Assembly: GCA_002633025.1 (NCBI GenBank)
Contig: NMRB01000002.1
Location: 77,081-141,080 of the forward strand
Source of the DNA: Notospermus geniculatus
Taxonomy: Eukaryota; Nemertea; Pilidiophora; Heteronemertea; Lineidae
DNA length: 64,000 bases
Reading direction: 5' to 3'
In this document: piece by piece, positions 37,772 to 51,776 of the stretch
Position numbering within the stretch: position 1 is the stretch's first letter
Layout: every line of letters begins with the position of its first letter
Translations under genes and position numbers: made by a program
The notes under the pieces: model-generated
The model's database searches: none
The model's input: only the letters and a program-made list of their open reading frames with translations
What the model was told of the DNA's origin: nothing

Positions 37772-39182
37772 AATGCCAGCTCGACAGCAGGATAAACAAG
37801 TACGGCGTATGGATCAGCGCCGAGTTGCCACTTTGGAAATTCCCTCTCTTGCTCATTGTATAGTTTGCCATTGAAATATCAATGAACCCCTCAAGGCCTT
37901 GAGCTGTGAATAAAGTAACTCACCGCTATCTGTGGTCAGGAACCACATCCAGCACGAGGCACAAAACGAGAAAAAAATTACAAGCATTAGCAAAAATCCA
38001 ATGACAAGAGTACAAAACTGGACACCATAAGGTGCGGGCTGCATTCTTCATCATCAGGTAGAGGACTCCTACAACAGATAGGCTTTGTAATGTACTGCAG
38101 AATGGAATGTTTGGACAATTGCAATTTCTTCACAGCTTCAGATGGAAAGCAACGTAATACAGGTCCCAAGATGCACTGTGTGACATCATTTTGATGGCCC
38201 CCATTTTGGATTCTACAGGATTTCTTAGAAACTTGCGCAGTGCGCTCGTGTATTTGATAGGCAAATTTTATTTTACAACCAATCATATGTTCGGGTTAAG
38301 TGCGCATGTGCAAAATTTCCATAGAAACCAAGATGGCAGGGCCGTCAAAATGTCGAATTGCTTCATACATGCATGGGTATTACATTCAAAGACATGCATG
38401 ATGCTGAAAGTTACTTTCAATGCATATATTGTGATTGAAAGTGGTGTCACCAATGTTGCCACAAATCATGCAGTTCGTTTTACCATTTGGGACCTGTATA
38501 TACATGTACCTGTCTACCATCTCCCTTCTACTGTAATGCTCAGGACTTCCATTAAGCTCAGCAAGGACAAAGGAAATGGGAAACTTGCAGAACATTCTTT
38601 CAATACACCACCTCGTCTCAGTCACTCACCAATTCTACAGGCATAATGAGTAAAAGGGCCATGACGCTATCTCGTACTATCTTATTTGCATTCTGCAAAT
38701 ATATCTTCCATGGCATTCTTCCCCCAGAAGCTACTGATGCACAGAGAAACTGCATGTATGCAGTCAGGAACGGAACATACCCCAGACTGGTTGACGACCT
38801 CAAACAGGAAATATTACGCAAATAGGGGAAAATAAACCACAGTAAAGGAACTGTCCTCCCATCCTCAGGAACACAGACATTACACGAGCCACATGAGAGT
38901 AAAGCTGAGCTGAACCACTCAGNCGTTAGAATTTGAGTTTTACTGGAATCACTTACCAACACATAGGCCTGAAAGCTCTCTCTGCTGTCTTTCTGCAATG
39001 GAAAAAGTGTTCAGATATAGCCACAGTTCACAAGGACATTTACTTAGGCAAGATAACAAACAAGACAAGGATTATATCAAGATATCCATTTTTCAGGTAA
39101 TGGTGACACCAGTAATATGGCGCTAAATCACACCTGAAATAAAAGATTTAACTATAATTATGGTCAAACGATGAGAGGAGTA

Positions 39183-39355
39183 CAATAGGAGCAGTTAGCC
39201 ACACTTATTGCCAAAAGATGGCAGCAACATCCTAGCGAACCAATGTACAAAAGAAAATTCTCCTGATTGCTCATTCAAGCATGAATGGGTCCACTTGGCA
39301 CTTGGGTTCGGCCGTAGTGACACCTATAGGTCAACATGGCTGACAGCTCCTACTG
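39183..39355. mobile_element. Dispersed MITE-like repeat, copy 1 (173 bp)
   Basis: Starts CAATAGGAGCAGT and ends ACAGCTCCTACTG, a short inverted pair. Internal phrases TTGCCAAAAGATGGCAGCAA and GAATGGGTCC are shared with the copy at 44590. Target duplication not clear. Confidence 0.75.
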
Positions 39356-41339
39356 TGTTGACCAGTTTCAAAGGTACAACTGCTCACAGCGCCTCCAAGT
39401 GGCAGTATTTTGTAGATTCTTCATTGTAGGGAATGATGCTTCTGAGCCTACTTCTCAGATTATAAGAAAACCTTTCATCACTTCAAGATGTGCTCGTCTC
39501 AACATCCTTGCTAGATGACACGTATGAACTTACAAGCCCACTAGAAGTGATCAATCAACTCCTTGCCTTGACAACAGCAGCCTCTTTTACAACCATCCAC
39601 ATAAAAAGACTATCGTATACCCTCACCACTTCATCCCACGCCTACCAATCACCAGCGAGGTCATATGACCGCATTCGATGGGCGGAAGCACTTAGACGTG
39701 AGTATTTAAATCAAGACTGCACGAGTTATTGATTAACTATTGGTCTTCTCACCATCACCTCAATTTATAACAGCTCAGAGACCTCAGTTCCTCAATGCAC
39801 TACTTCATACCCACAACAGCATGACGTCATCTAATTTGAAGCCGTGGCATATACGAGTTTCCATACAAGATATACAGCAAGATTTCTAGTCAGGGATAAT
39901 GACAGACATGAAGTCAAATCCAATCTAAATGTCTCAGCATTAGTTACAGGAGCAGTGCTGGAGATTCTGATGTGATGACGACAACCAGTACATGAAAGTC
40001 CATGTAGCTCTGGCAGTGGAGATGCTTTGAACAGCCATGTTGAAACTTGGCCACTTGGAAGGCATATTTTGCTCCAGCACTGTTCAGCAACAGGCAAACC
40101 ACCGAAAATGGTTTCAGACACCAATAACACTACTAACAGAATAAAGTTCCATTGATCAGTCACCAGGACTGAGGCAATGTACATTATGGGTGCCAAATAC
40201 CACATTATGCCTGACAAAGGGTTAAACTCACAGCTCAGATCCTAAGGGTGAAGTTAAATTGAGGCAGATTCTTGTTCTGGCATGTCAGGGATTGTTTCGG
40301 GAGTTTCACACTATGACTATGAGATCAGGTGTTTGAAGGAGCATTTCTCACCAACACACAAAATGTGAAGCTCGCTGTTCATCCTCCATTCATGCTCACT
40401 ATTGGCTAAGTGCTTTCCTCTGTAGAACAGGGTCGCTTGCAACAGCGCAATAAAAAAGGCTACACTTAATGTCCGGTTTATACCATAACTGGACATGGCA
40501 CGCCTGTTAATGTCCCCAGTGGGATGAACTGGTGCTGGTGATGCCATCAAATAAGATACGGATGAGACCCGAGAGAATTAGATAAAAGCAGTATATGAAT
40601 ATACCGTTCGATGGCTATCTTGGTCTCCAGTTACAGCACTTTGCTACCACTTACTGAAGACTCTCTGGACGAATAGATGACTTGGCTCAGTATCACACAG
40701 TCTCTAAAGATAATCAGATGCCTCCCAAATCACAGATAAGCGTCGAACAGGCTTAACATCCAAAACACACATCATCCCAATGGACAAGAAACTGACAACT
40801 AACAAACTATCTACCTATTAGTTACATGGTTGCCCAGTTGTAATCAGGAATTTTATGGAAAAAGTGGAGGGAACTGTATCTCAAATAAGCAGTTTTTTCC
40901 CACAAGGCTCAAAGTTCCTGAAGGCACGTTGGCTGTTACATAGATATCCATGGGACAAACAGGGTGAATGGTAAATTGACAAACAGATATTATGAAATGC
41001 TGATGTCTTCATGAAGTCACTCAAAGGTTGTATCCTGATATATAGCCATAACATAACAAGTTTCAAGCCTTCAGCGGACCCAGCAAGAAGACCTCTCACG
41101 TGAGACGGTGGATGGAACAATCTTTCATCATGAAGATGGGATGGAGTGATAACTGCAGGCCAATGCCAATATCCAATACCATCCACAATCTCAGATTTTT
41201 GCAATGTTGAGCTCAACCAGATACCATCATCAATAAACAAGACAGGAAGCCGACAGGACAAAAATACAGACGACAGTAATCCGGGGATGACAATCCTTTG
41301 ACAAGGAACTCCAGTATCCTTTGACAAAATCTTGATTCA

Positions 41340-41450
41340 GAGGTACACAGGGCTGTACATGTACCTACAGAGAAATAGATGCAAGGCTGTACAGATGAAT
41401 GAACACAGGGCGGCACAGAGAATGAACACAGGGCGGTACAGAGCAATGCA
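41340..41450. repeat. Short tandem repeat, about 20-25 bp units
   Basis: Repeated ACACAGGGCGGTACAGAG and AATGAACACAGGGC variants in four to five imperfect units. Confidence 0.75.
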
Positions 41451-44400
41451 AAGGTGGTGTTCTTGCAGCACCAGCCAGGGGGTACAGTCTAAGTAAGCTG
41501 ATCCGGTAATGTCCAAGTTTGGGTGATAAACATGCAACCACAGCATTCGCATGGAAAAGATGTCATATGAACCCCCGGCTCTACAGCACTGGTAGGCCAA
41601 TAATGGGCTGTCATCAACATTGACAACCCCAACACGTGAGACAGAGAAGAACAGGAACACACTATTATGCTGACAATTTCAAGTTCAGCCTGATATTTGA
41701 TTTGCATATTAATAAAGGGTAGCCACTTGAGAACAAAAACACTTCCCACTACATTGATATTTCATCCTCTGAACAGACATCATTCTGCACACAGATCGAT
41801 GATGAAAATTATGGTTCTATCGTTGTTCCAACTACTTTACGTCACTTCCATCGAGGCTGATTATTCATTCTCCATCACCCACATTGTACTCGACAGTGTT
41901 TACTCAGTCAATGTATTATTCCTCAAGTACCATTCCCGCAATAAATACAAGCCGAGACTACATGGTGAAACAAGACCATCCATCCCTTGGCAGTCCTCAA
42001 CAAAGCCATGCTGAAAATTAATTCACGGAGTGGCCCCGATCAGAAAGAGCAACTGCCTTTTGAAGCCATTTCGTCTTTAAATTGCATTTAAATCTTGCTA
42101 ATTAATGATGTGTCATTCAGTGACATCTAAGGTTAATCCTTGCAAAGGTTCACGGCTAAATCCACACCTACCACTCATTGTCACCCACAACAATGGTATA
42201 AGCACTGCAAATAGTTGGGACTTCCCAGGTCCCAGTAGCTCACCCAGACTGCTCAATATCTCCCACAGCAGGGGTTTTACCTCGCTCATCTTCATCCACT
42301 CACACAAGTGCCTGTGCGAGTGTATGAAGAGGAGCAAGACCAAGGCCCTGCTAGGGGAGAATGACTATCTCTAATCAGCAAGACAAGCATGGCCGATTGA
42401 AGTAAGAGCTCCATCATGTACTACTAAGTACACTGGAGTGTGGAGTATTGCTGTTAGTTCAACTGAACATCCCCACTGATCACAGGTGAAAATACTACCT
42501 ACCGTTGGCACTGACTCAGAGCTCCCTCTTTCTTTCAAAATTGTCACCCTACGGGCCGAACCAACACAAACATGGAAAATTTTTGAATTGTTCATTGTGA
42601 AAAACATTGAACAACTTTCACAAAAGAGTCCATCAATTTCAGCGTTGATGTATTCATATTTTGAGTTTCATCGAGTCGTGGCAATTTTTTTTGCAGTTGG
42701 AGCGAGGAGTTCTGGAAGTTGTTGAAAACGTGGAATAATTGGTCTGTACTGAAAATTGACTCTCCTAACGTTTTCACATTTTCATATTTATGAATCTAAG
42801 AGCCATCAGTGGAGCTGTCATGAATAAATTAGCTGCGTGTTTTTCCTCGAGTGAAACTTAGTCATGTGATCCTGAAGAAGACACAAGAGCCTTCCATGTC
42901 ACATCAAGTGCTTGAAGTTCCAGCATCCCCCCTCAGCGTAGACAAACGTACACACCTCATTACTGCACCAAAACATCATCATGAATTATAAAGTAGGCGT
43001 TATAAATAGAAATAAAAATTTCAGCCTGCTGTCCAATTAACGTGCATATTACCATAGTGATGACCCTTGTGAGTCACTTCAACCCAAAGAGAGAGCCTGA
43101 ACTCCACCCGACCAAATGCAATATGTCTGCCTACTTCTGCGTGATAAGCCTTCCAGTGGGTGGTGTACAGCTTTTCCCGTCTCCCCATCAGATCCACGAT
43201 ATAGCACTATATGGGGCCAAGGGCTCTCAGAACCTTTCAAGCCATCTGTCCCCCTAGTTTACCAAGTGGGGCCCGGGCAACATGGCAAATGCCAAATGCA
43301 CTCTCCAATTTCATTGGCAAGACCACTTGAGGGTTTTTAAGGTTCAGCATACAGGAGGTAATCAATAGCTGTGTATTTGCTTAGTCGAATCTAGAACAAC
43401 TCATCCAATGTTTAATTTTGCCATTTCTGGTTGGAGGGTACTTGAGGGAAACTCGGCTATTGACAGAATCAGTCATACTGCCGTGTTTGTTTAGGCACAT
43501 ATCTCGCCACAGATTCATGTCAACGCCGCCCGAATACTGTACTGAGCCGTCACGAAAACAAACCCAGCGCTGAAACTCGATGTACAGAGAACTTTCACCG
43601 CGGCAGTACACAAGTCTGATTGGTTCAAAATTGCCGCTAGAAGTGCCCTAAGTGGATAGGAGAGTGCAACGGTGGTAACTCTATCCAGCTACAAGTTCAG
43701 GAAATTATGTCAACAATATTGTCATCTTGACATTTTCCAATATTTGACTTTCACTGCTCTACCTACACAATCGCTAAACAAACATATAAACCCAACAAGA
43801 GCTGCCAACTCAATTTAACAAACTCTACATTTCACAAAGTTTGAATAGCTATGTTTACCCACAACATTCATGGCGAGGGATGTACAAGGAACCATTAATA
43901 TTCAGCAGTGAAATTATTTGGCCCATTTTTCTGACGTTGAATGGATAATCTCAAATACTCTCAAGTCATGCCCTGGGTGGAATAATGGAATAAGGCAGAC
44001 TAAGTTATTTTCCATATCTAATTTCACAATACATAATTTACATCATGCCAGTTGGCATCCACCAGGCAGCTGCTGCAGTTAGAGATAATGGACAGTACAG
44101 ACTTCTTCACCTATGCCATCACTCAGCATCAAATGGCAAATAAAACCACAGCCTTCAATTCAAGCTACATGTACAACAAGGTATTTGATTTCACAAGGTT
44201 CTTCTCCATTTCACATAGCGAGACTTGAAATTATCAATACATAATTACGTGTGGAAACATATTGCGGAGAGAAAATGACAACATTGACATCAGAGTGCTT
44301 GGTGATGTCACAATGACATAAATTAGAAATGAAATAGACAGGAAACCCACCAATCAAAAGACATGAAAAGATCAAAATCCAGAATAAGTAAAAGAAACTG

Positions 44401-44589
44401 CCCAAGCCTGAAGCTGTGCAAAATTTGGTGCCCAAGTTACACTTCAAATCAAACAGAGACAAGGTAATAACTCAAGAGGCTCAAAATGTTTAAAGGCCCA
44501 GAGGCACCTCATAAAAGTTATGTTGCATTGTTTAACACATTGACACCAGGTGGCACCATCACTCCATTGCTTTGGAGCTTGTTTTGTAG

Positions 44590-44763
44590 CAATAGGAGCA
44601 GTCAGCCGCGCGTATTGCCAAAAGATGGCAGCAAAGTTCTTGCTGACCAATACACAGGAAAATCCACATGATTGGTGCTCAATCAAGAATGAGTGGGTCC
44701 GGTATATGCACTGGATTGGGCTGTAGTGACATCTATTGGTCAACTCACTGACAGCTCCTATTG
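44590..44763. mobile_element. Dispersed MITE-like repeat, copy 2 (174 bp)
   Basis: Same family as 39183-39355, same orientation. Starts CAATAGGAGCAGTCAGCC and ends ACAGCTCCTATTG; inverted termini are better matched than in copy 1. Confidence 0.78.
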
Positions 44764-46414
44764 ATGACTATATCGAAGAGGTTAGATGAGATTGTTGACC
44801 AGGATTTGACACACAGCAACAACTGGTGTGCAAAGCTTCGGCTGTCCAACTCAACGAATCCTACTAATAAACTAATATACTAATTTCTAGGTCACCACCA
44901 GGTGGCACTGCTTTCATTCTTATTTGTTGATACTCAAGGCTGGTGATTACAAACTCAGCTGCTAACATTTTCCAGTTTCATGAGCTGCCTCTAATCCCTT
45001 GGACTTTGGTACCCGATTGGTGACTCAAGGAATAAAGAGTGTAAGAAAAGAAATGAACCTCGATGTCTGGACACACCAATAGAAATTACTGTTCGATGAT
45101 TTAATAACCAACACCATTATGAATCCTGGCATAGAAATTAAAGAACCTTCAACCGACCAAGAGCTGAGTAAAATACACGTATAACCTAAACAATATAGGT
45201 ACAGCCTTCCAGAATCAAGACAGGGAACTGAACTGAAACTTCTATTCATCAAGTCAATTTACAACCACAAAATGCTCATGTTCATTTGAAGTCATGATGA
45301 TGTCTGTGGCCCCATTTACCATCATCTTTTCTGAGCATAATAATCCTAATATTGCATGGAGGAGCCCGTATCTTGGTCAGTATTAGCCTTCTTCAGTTGT
45401 GAACTGGCAAAGTGACTGAGTGAAACACTAGACTACATGATTGTAGGAATAAACACCATTCAGTGATATCATTTTGGGACCTACACTCTGCTGCAGACAG
45501 CAGCACAAGAGCTTGAGTTGGTACCACACCTGACCACTTTTTGCGACAAATATTTCAGCTGGTTACATGAGTACAGTGATAACATCGTTTCAACTGAGAA
45601 CTGATAGTCCTCTTGCATAACCACCTTGCGAACCAGAAGCTGGAGAGGTGGCTGCATCATCATTTGCAGTTATCGTGGCAGGGTTAAACAAGTACAAACC
45701 ACGTACATCCACTACTCCCATACTTATGCCAACACAAGGATTGGTATCATACACCAAACAGTTGGCGATACATAGGCCTAGCTCTAACATATTGAACTTG
45801 TACTCAATAACCTAATTTTTGAATAGTATTTGTAATTCCTAATAATGATATTTGCCCCCAATTTCAGAAACTACATGTAATTTCAATTGTTTCGAGTTAG
45901 TTTTCCAACATACCAGAGAATGTTTTCAAACCAAACACGAGCCCTGGACAAAAACATAGGCACAGTAAATTTCAATATAAACACTTTTATTGATCCAGAT
46001 GACAAATATATTCCTTTCCGAATTCGGTAATCCTAGTTATTGCCCTGCTGAATAATTTCAATAAATTCTGGGGTTGAGAACTGAGCGAAGCAGATTCGGG
46101 CAAAACAAAGCCCGAAGAGTATGAGAAACGATAAATAAACCTGTCTTATCAATATTTGGTTATCATTGAGTTTTACATCCCACTTCATGCCAAAATGAGA
46201 CAAGCAAATGAACTGAGTCAACAAAGCAATGGTCCATTTCTCACACATATTGTTGATCAGCTGAGCAGCTCAATACATTTCAGGAAAAACAAATCCGATA
46301 AATACATAAATATTTTAAGAAACCATTTAACAAAACAGCATCAACACAGACAACAGGTAATACCCAAATGGTTCAAGAGGATAGCCCTCAATAAAACGCT
46401 AAGGACATTTCATG

Positions 46415-46575
46415 CCTGGACTTTTGTCCCTGAACATTTTGTGCCCATGGACATTCCATCCCAGGATATTTCATCCCATGGACATTCCATCCCTGGACTT
46501 TTCATCCCCTAGGACATTCTGCCCACTATTTTTCACCCCAAGGACTTTTTGTCCACAGACATTTCAATTTCGTCC
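46415..46575. repeat. Imperfect short tandem repeat
   Basis: Repeated GGACATTCCATCCC, GGACTTTTCATCCC and GGACATTTCA-like units of about 14-16 bp, strongly diverged. Confidence 0.8.
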
Positions 46576-47571
46576 CAAGGACACGTCACATGCTACACTG
46601 ACTGAATAAGTTGTTTCAAGGTTGAACACATGTAGGCACTGCAGATGCGAGATCCGGTGTGCTGCACGATCTGTATGTGCAGCACTTCAGGTATTTATCA
46701 GTGACTGGGTCTTTTACCACGAACACCTGTGCATATTCCTGTACAGGGCTACAATTAAACAATTAGATGATGAAATGGGAGACTCATCACATGTAAAGCA
46801 GGCAAACAAAATGGGAGCATGAAGTTCATAGGAATTCATAAAGAAAACTTTATAATCCGCAGCATGGAGGCTAGAAGAGAATTACCTGAAACATCTCCTG
46901 AAAAAGTGAAATAACAACACTGTTTTAGTAGCCAGCAGATTCATGATTCATGATTACCCCCATCCTTCTTTGCAACTAGTCACTAGCAGCTGTACGACTC
47001 AGTTGCTGGCAGTTGAGACTGCAGCAACCGAGTCGCTTCGCGATGTGTGAAGGTGCATAACGCAACCTAGGAGATGTAGACAGTCATTCACTTTATCACA
47101 TGATCTGAGGACAACTCCACTTGGATCGCATCAACTGACTCTGACTAGTCACATGGAGTAGACTCACCCCCCAGTTGTATGGACTAATCAGGTTTCCGAC
47201 CACAACGAAATGGTTTGGTCACATAATGTCGACAGGCTTTAATAAAGAGCAAGGGATCTTGACAACACTATGCCAAGACGTTAATACGACGGAAAATATC
47301 TTGTCAGCAGTTGGAAATTCTACTAGCATCAAGACCACACTATACCAAAATATTCAAACCCTGGATAGATGCTAGTGTTGGATCCATCCAGATATCTTGG
47401 TAATATCAGGTTATCCCAGGCACTATACCAGCCCAAACAGCTATCTCGCCTGTAGCGCTTTTATCTTCGCTCATTTATTCCTGAGGATAGTNACATCAAG
47501 AAATTTCGTCTCAGAATTACTCACTACATATAACATTTTATGTTTGGGCAATATTAGGTGTTGAAACTTAC

Positions 47572-47646
47572 CCCAATTATAGCATTGAGTTCTGTCATGG
47601 TCACTTGTTTCGCTCGCTCTACTGCTGCTGCCACCTGTTGTTGATG
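47572..47646 (-). CDS. gro/TLE: Groucho/TLE exon 6 (Q domain)
   Basis: 25 codons, phase 0 at both ends: [20 protein letters not shown] then NAIIG. Matches [25 protein letters not shown] of human TLE1. Second amphipathic helix of the tetramerisation domain. Donor GGG|GTAAGT, acceptor TACTCCAG. Confidence 0.98.
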
Positions 47647-48486
47647 CTGGAGTAAAAACAATGAAAATGAGACATAGATAATTGATAGAAGACAACGATT
47701 TCATAAACATTCATACTTTTCCACGAACCACAATATTAATGAGTCACTACAACAGAACATATGATAACTGAGAACAAACAACTTGCAATCACCCCAACAC
47801 AAAGACCCCCAGAGATTGTTATCAAACAGATGAAAGACTGCACTGCAAACTGTATTGTCATCTAAATGAACTTGACACTAAATGAATGATTTTTTCAAGG
47901 CATTTATACTAAAAAAGTCGCACAGCGTGAAAATATTGAAAATCAATATACCAATTTAACCCAAATGCATTTCTCAATAGATCAGACTTTTTCCAATCTA
48001 AAACAGAAGCTTTCTTTTTTTCATCATATCAGTACTTGAAGTCACTTAGAAGAGAGAAATCATAGTACATATTCTGTTGGCTTTTGTGGCCAACATGAGT
48101 ATACTTGCCATAACCAGAATGGAACATTATGGCATGGGAGTGTGGATAAGCATGAACCCTTTTACGTCACAGGAACTCGTATGAGTTTGGAGAGAGGTGG
48201 TCTTACCCAATTACCATCGAGTATCCATCAATTATAACATAAAATGTACCATGCCTCCCATTTAATAACATTAATAGCTGTCATGGAGAGGATTCCATGG
48301 GGAATAAGTGAAATGAGAGTGTTTGCCAGTGGTTCCAGTGGGGCATTACCCACTGTTGCTATTTGTGCCCCGGCAGTAAGAGCTCGTGATCAGTCACAAT
48401 AATGCGCCATAGGTCGTTTTTTCCCAATGGAAAAGTCTTCACAACACCTCCTAGATTAAGAGTGAAAATGAAAATGAATAACATAC

Positions 48487-48549
48487 CTCCTGAGAGAGAA
48501 ATGGAATCACTTGCGCGCAGATTGCGTTCAGGCGTTTGGCAATCTCCGT
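48487..48549 (-). CDS. gro/TLE: Groucho/TLE exon 5 (Q domain)
   Basis: 21 codons, phase 0 at both ends: TEIAKRLNAICAQVIPFLSQ then E. Near-identical to vertebrate TLE. Donor GAG|GTATGT, acceptor CTCTTTCAG. Confidence 0.98.
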
Positions 48550-50890
48550 CTGAAAGAGAGAATCATGGGAAATTAGTCCATACACCCGAGTTCACACTTT
48601 CGCCCTAATTCATCCGATATTATCATTATGGGGCTATACGATACCATTACTGTAACGTGAAGTTAATGTATATAGAGGCTGGCAGATCATAGTTGCATGC
48701 AACCAAGGGAAGGAAGCATATTGTCAGAACAGCCTCTGGTAATCAGAAAGAGAACTGCACAGCTCAATGAAGCAGTCCACCGCATTATAGTGCGACAAGC
48801 AATATGCAAATCAATCCAATTATGCAAATGAATTGCGAGACTTGCTTTCCTCAATACCCCCTGGGGAGGCCAAAGGGGACAGTGGAAGCGATATAGGTGC
48901 TAAAATGGCCATTGACGCACATGTGTTACAGAAGCCTGAAGGTGTCATTTATCAAGACCAATGTACGGGGGGCCACACAGCCACGTTGAGCGTTGTATTT
49001 TATTATCCATCTGCAGCTGGAACAACTATCCGTATTAAGGAGTCACTGAATGGCTGTACGTCAGCCTTCGGGGAGATGAGGAACTCGTTTGTGTCTCAGA
49101 ACTCTTCGCAGTCGAGTTATAAAGCAAAGAACGCAAGATCCTCTTGATTTTTTGTCAGCCTCAAACCTGAGGGAACTAAAGCAAGTCCATGTTATCATCA
49201 TACACAGCACAAGAAACCACAAGGAATTGAGTTCTTAGGGTGTGAATATACCAAACCATCACCCTATCATGGACACGTTCAGATACCTTCCAGGAGCCTC
49301 ACTTTGTTTTACCCATCGCCAATTGAGAAGCCATTAGATCCTGTCCGGTATACATATCATCATCGAGTGCCACATTGTAACTATCTTGCATTTGGTAAGA
49401 TTTATCTTGTGGTAAAAACTGCCAGTAGCTACAAGAGTTTCCACTTTGAGATAAGCCGGTGAAGTCTGCAGAGCATACTGTTTATAACAGACTGCTGCCG
49501 CACACAAAGGGAACAAAATGGTAAGACATGGTGGAGTTACCAAGACCATAGCAGTTCTGAGAGCTAACCACTTCAAACCAACGAGATACAACTGTGATTG
49601 AGGAATCGATGGGTGCCTATTCAAAGAGTCAAATACGAAGTCTGGATGGATAGATCAGAAATTCAGGTTCAATTGATCTTTTTTCTTTAGATACATGTAC
49701 ATGTAAGTGCATGGGAAGCCAGATTTTCCACCAGGGCTGTACTCGAATATTTGCATTTGGTCCCTAGTTGCAGATCCTCTGAGGTTCAATTGGTTCGAAA
49801 CGTAATTTTTGTGGCTATTTGAAAGGACTGCAGACACAGGATAACTTCACAAAAATATCGTCGGGATATCACACTGTGTACACACAGATGCGCACTGTGT
49901 ACGCAGATGAAAGGTTACAGCATGACTTACACTGAGTTCAAGTGTGCAAGGCCTGTTGAGAAACCACTTAGTTCTGTGTGAAGCATCATTACACACCCCT
50001 CATTATAAGCTCTAGCTGCTGATCAATAGGACAGTTTAGAATAGAGACTGTGCACTGCACACACTTGATCCCAGCTGTGTGGGATCAGTTTACAGTCATA
50101 CAGGCTGCAGTGTACATTTTGTACAGGAAGCTGAAAGCGACAGCAGAGAGCAGACAGCATCAAGGGCCACCACTTCGCTTCGGGTAACGCTTCCATAGCC
50201 ACCGGGGTCCTTCGGCCAGATCTAATTTGCCAGTAATCTGTAGGGAACAGATCACTGCAAGGCGGGGGATGATTGGAAATTTATAATAATGTGCCCATAT
50301 CACAGGAGACCTGGAAGATGACTTTCACGGGTGATTCAACTTGCAACCAGGGAGAAACGCTCAAGCTGTCCTCTGCAATATGGTATGAGCAAGTTACCTT
50401 ATTTCAAAATCATTCTGACAGTGAACCATAAGATAACTTTGTACATGTAGTTGGAAGTCTTTGCCCAACAAACAAGACAAGAGGCTGTAGTGACAAGCAG
50501 CTCTGTGAAATGACCTCTGACAACAACATCATAGCTTGGCTTGGGTATGACCTGATCCACACCCTTAGAAACAAGATGGATGAGACTATGAGATCTTTTT
50601 AGCTGTTATTATCTCATCAGCCAGGCTGGCTGATGGGATAACAGTTAAATGATGCCCAGGTACAACCTTCTCAAGAAAGCATGAAAACTCACCTAATAAC
50701 ATGAAAGTGAACTACCCTAAGGACGGTAATAAAGCAAGTTCTTCCATCACCTAGTGGCATTACCTTTGTATCAACCAACATCAGTTGCTAACCAATGCCA
50801 TAACCAGCTCTGGGCATGCTTTACATGTTTCTGTTGGTAGAATTACCCTAAGCATGTTGCTTATCTCTTATTGAAGTTCCAGAATGCATG

Positions 50891-51288
50891 TACGCCATCA
50901 TATGAATACAGTAAACAACACAACCTAAATCACCCAGTACACGAAGGGAGAGAGGCAGACGCCTGATGTTTATTCATCCTCAAGAAGATAGCATGCCGAT
51001 AGGTCTATATTCACGAACTGGGGTGGGGGTAAAATTGGCCTTTTACTGAGTGGAACGAAGCCCAACCCTCCGTCCTAGCTAGATCTCCAAATGATATTGA
51101 AATGACTGCCACACTGCATGCTACAACAGTATGCAGCAGTAACTTGTTACCTGTAAGATGTTTTCTGTACATGTTCACACTTCACAGGGCAGGAAAGCAT
51201 GCATGTGCTGCAAATGCTACAATGTATCATCCACATGCATTGATACACAGGACCTGGCTATGCTAAAAGATACAATGTAGCCAATCCT
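50891..51288. repeat. Direct duplication, copy A (empty site)
   Basis: Starts TACGCCATCATATGAATACA and ends TGTAGCCAATCCT just before the N at 51289. Upstream of TACGCC the sequence is AGAATGCATG, with no transposon. Confidence 0.9.
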
Positions 51289-51289
51289 N

Positions 51290-51776
51290 CAAAATCTCTG
51301 ATGAAATCCATACATAAGGCGCACCTCCCTATAAGGCGCAGTCCTGTCAGTGAATGCGTCAGTGCATATTATACACATACAATGCATGGCTCCTCGGTGT
51401 GCATTGACCCAACAACAGCCAAGACAATTACAGGGTCTGATTGCCTTGTTTGAACCCATTGACATCTGCAATTCTGCTGTTGGTACTGATGGATCTGGTT
51501 GTATGATTTCTTAGCTTGTTGTGACAAATTAGGCCTAACTGAAACTTCATCAGTTCACAGTTCACTGCATCATCTGTCAACCAGCACTGTGACAATAACT
51601 TTGGCTTGCATGCATCCATGCATGCTTGAATGCTTGGGTTCGTCAGTGTCTTGACACTTCTGATCAAATTGTCAGACTGGATCCGCAGATAAGGCGCACC
51701 ACCCTATAAGGCGCACCCCCAATTTTAGACCCTTCTTCAAGGAAAAAGGCTGCGCCTTATAGTCCGAAAAATACGG
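51290..51776. mobile_element. Truncated transposon with ATAAGGCGCA repeats
   Basis: Interior and right end of an element, cut off on the left by the N at 51289. Right end, on the - strand, reads CCGTATTTTTCGGACTATAA then GGCGCA. ATAAGGCGCACC motifs recur near 51315 and 51690. It sits against TA, and copy A shows the same TA without the element. Elements with this terminus are widespread in animals; I do not assign the superfamily. Confidence 0.7.

Larger units (their letters stand above)
33661..47571 (-). other. Groucho intron 6 (13.9 kb)
   Basis: The second-largest intron, between the Q-domain exons and the GP exon. Holds a TA-flanked MITE (36311), the dispersed pair at 39183 and 44590, short repeats at 41340-41450 and 46415-46575, a 19-G run at 36215-36233, single Ns at 36234, 38923 and 47492, and a region open on both strands at 37166-37771. 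No recognisable gene. Confidence 0.6.

Noticed and set aside
41213-41660. Overlapping - strand frames rich in ALCSF repeats
   Set aside because: They are translations of the short tandem repeat at 41340-41450.
42105-42374. Both-strand open frames around TCTTCATCCACTCACACAAG
   Set aside because: Local partial palindrome; no recognised family and no support for coding.
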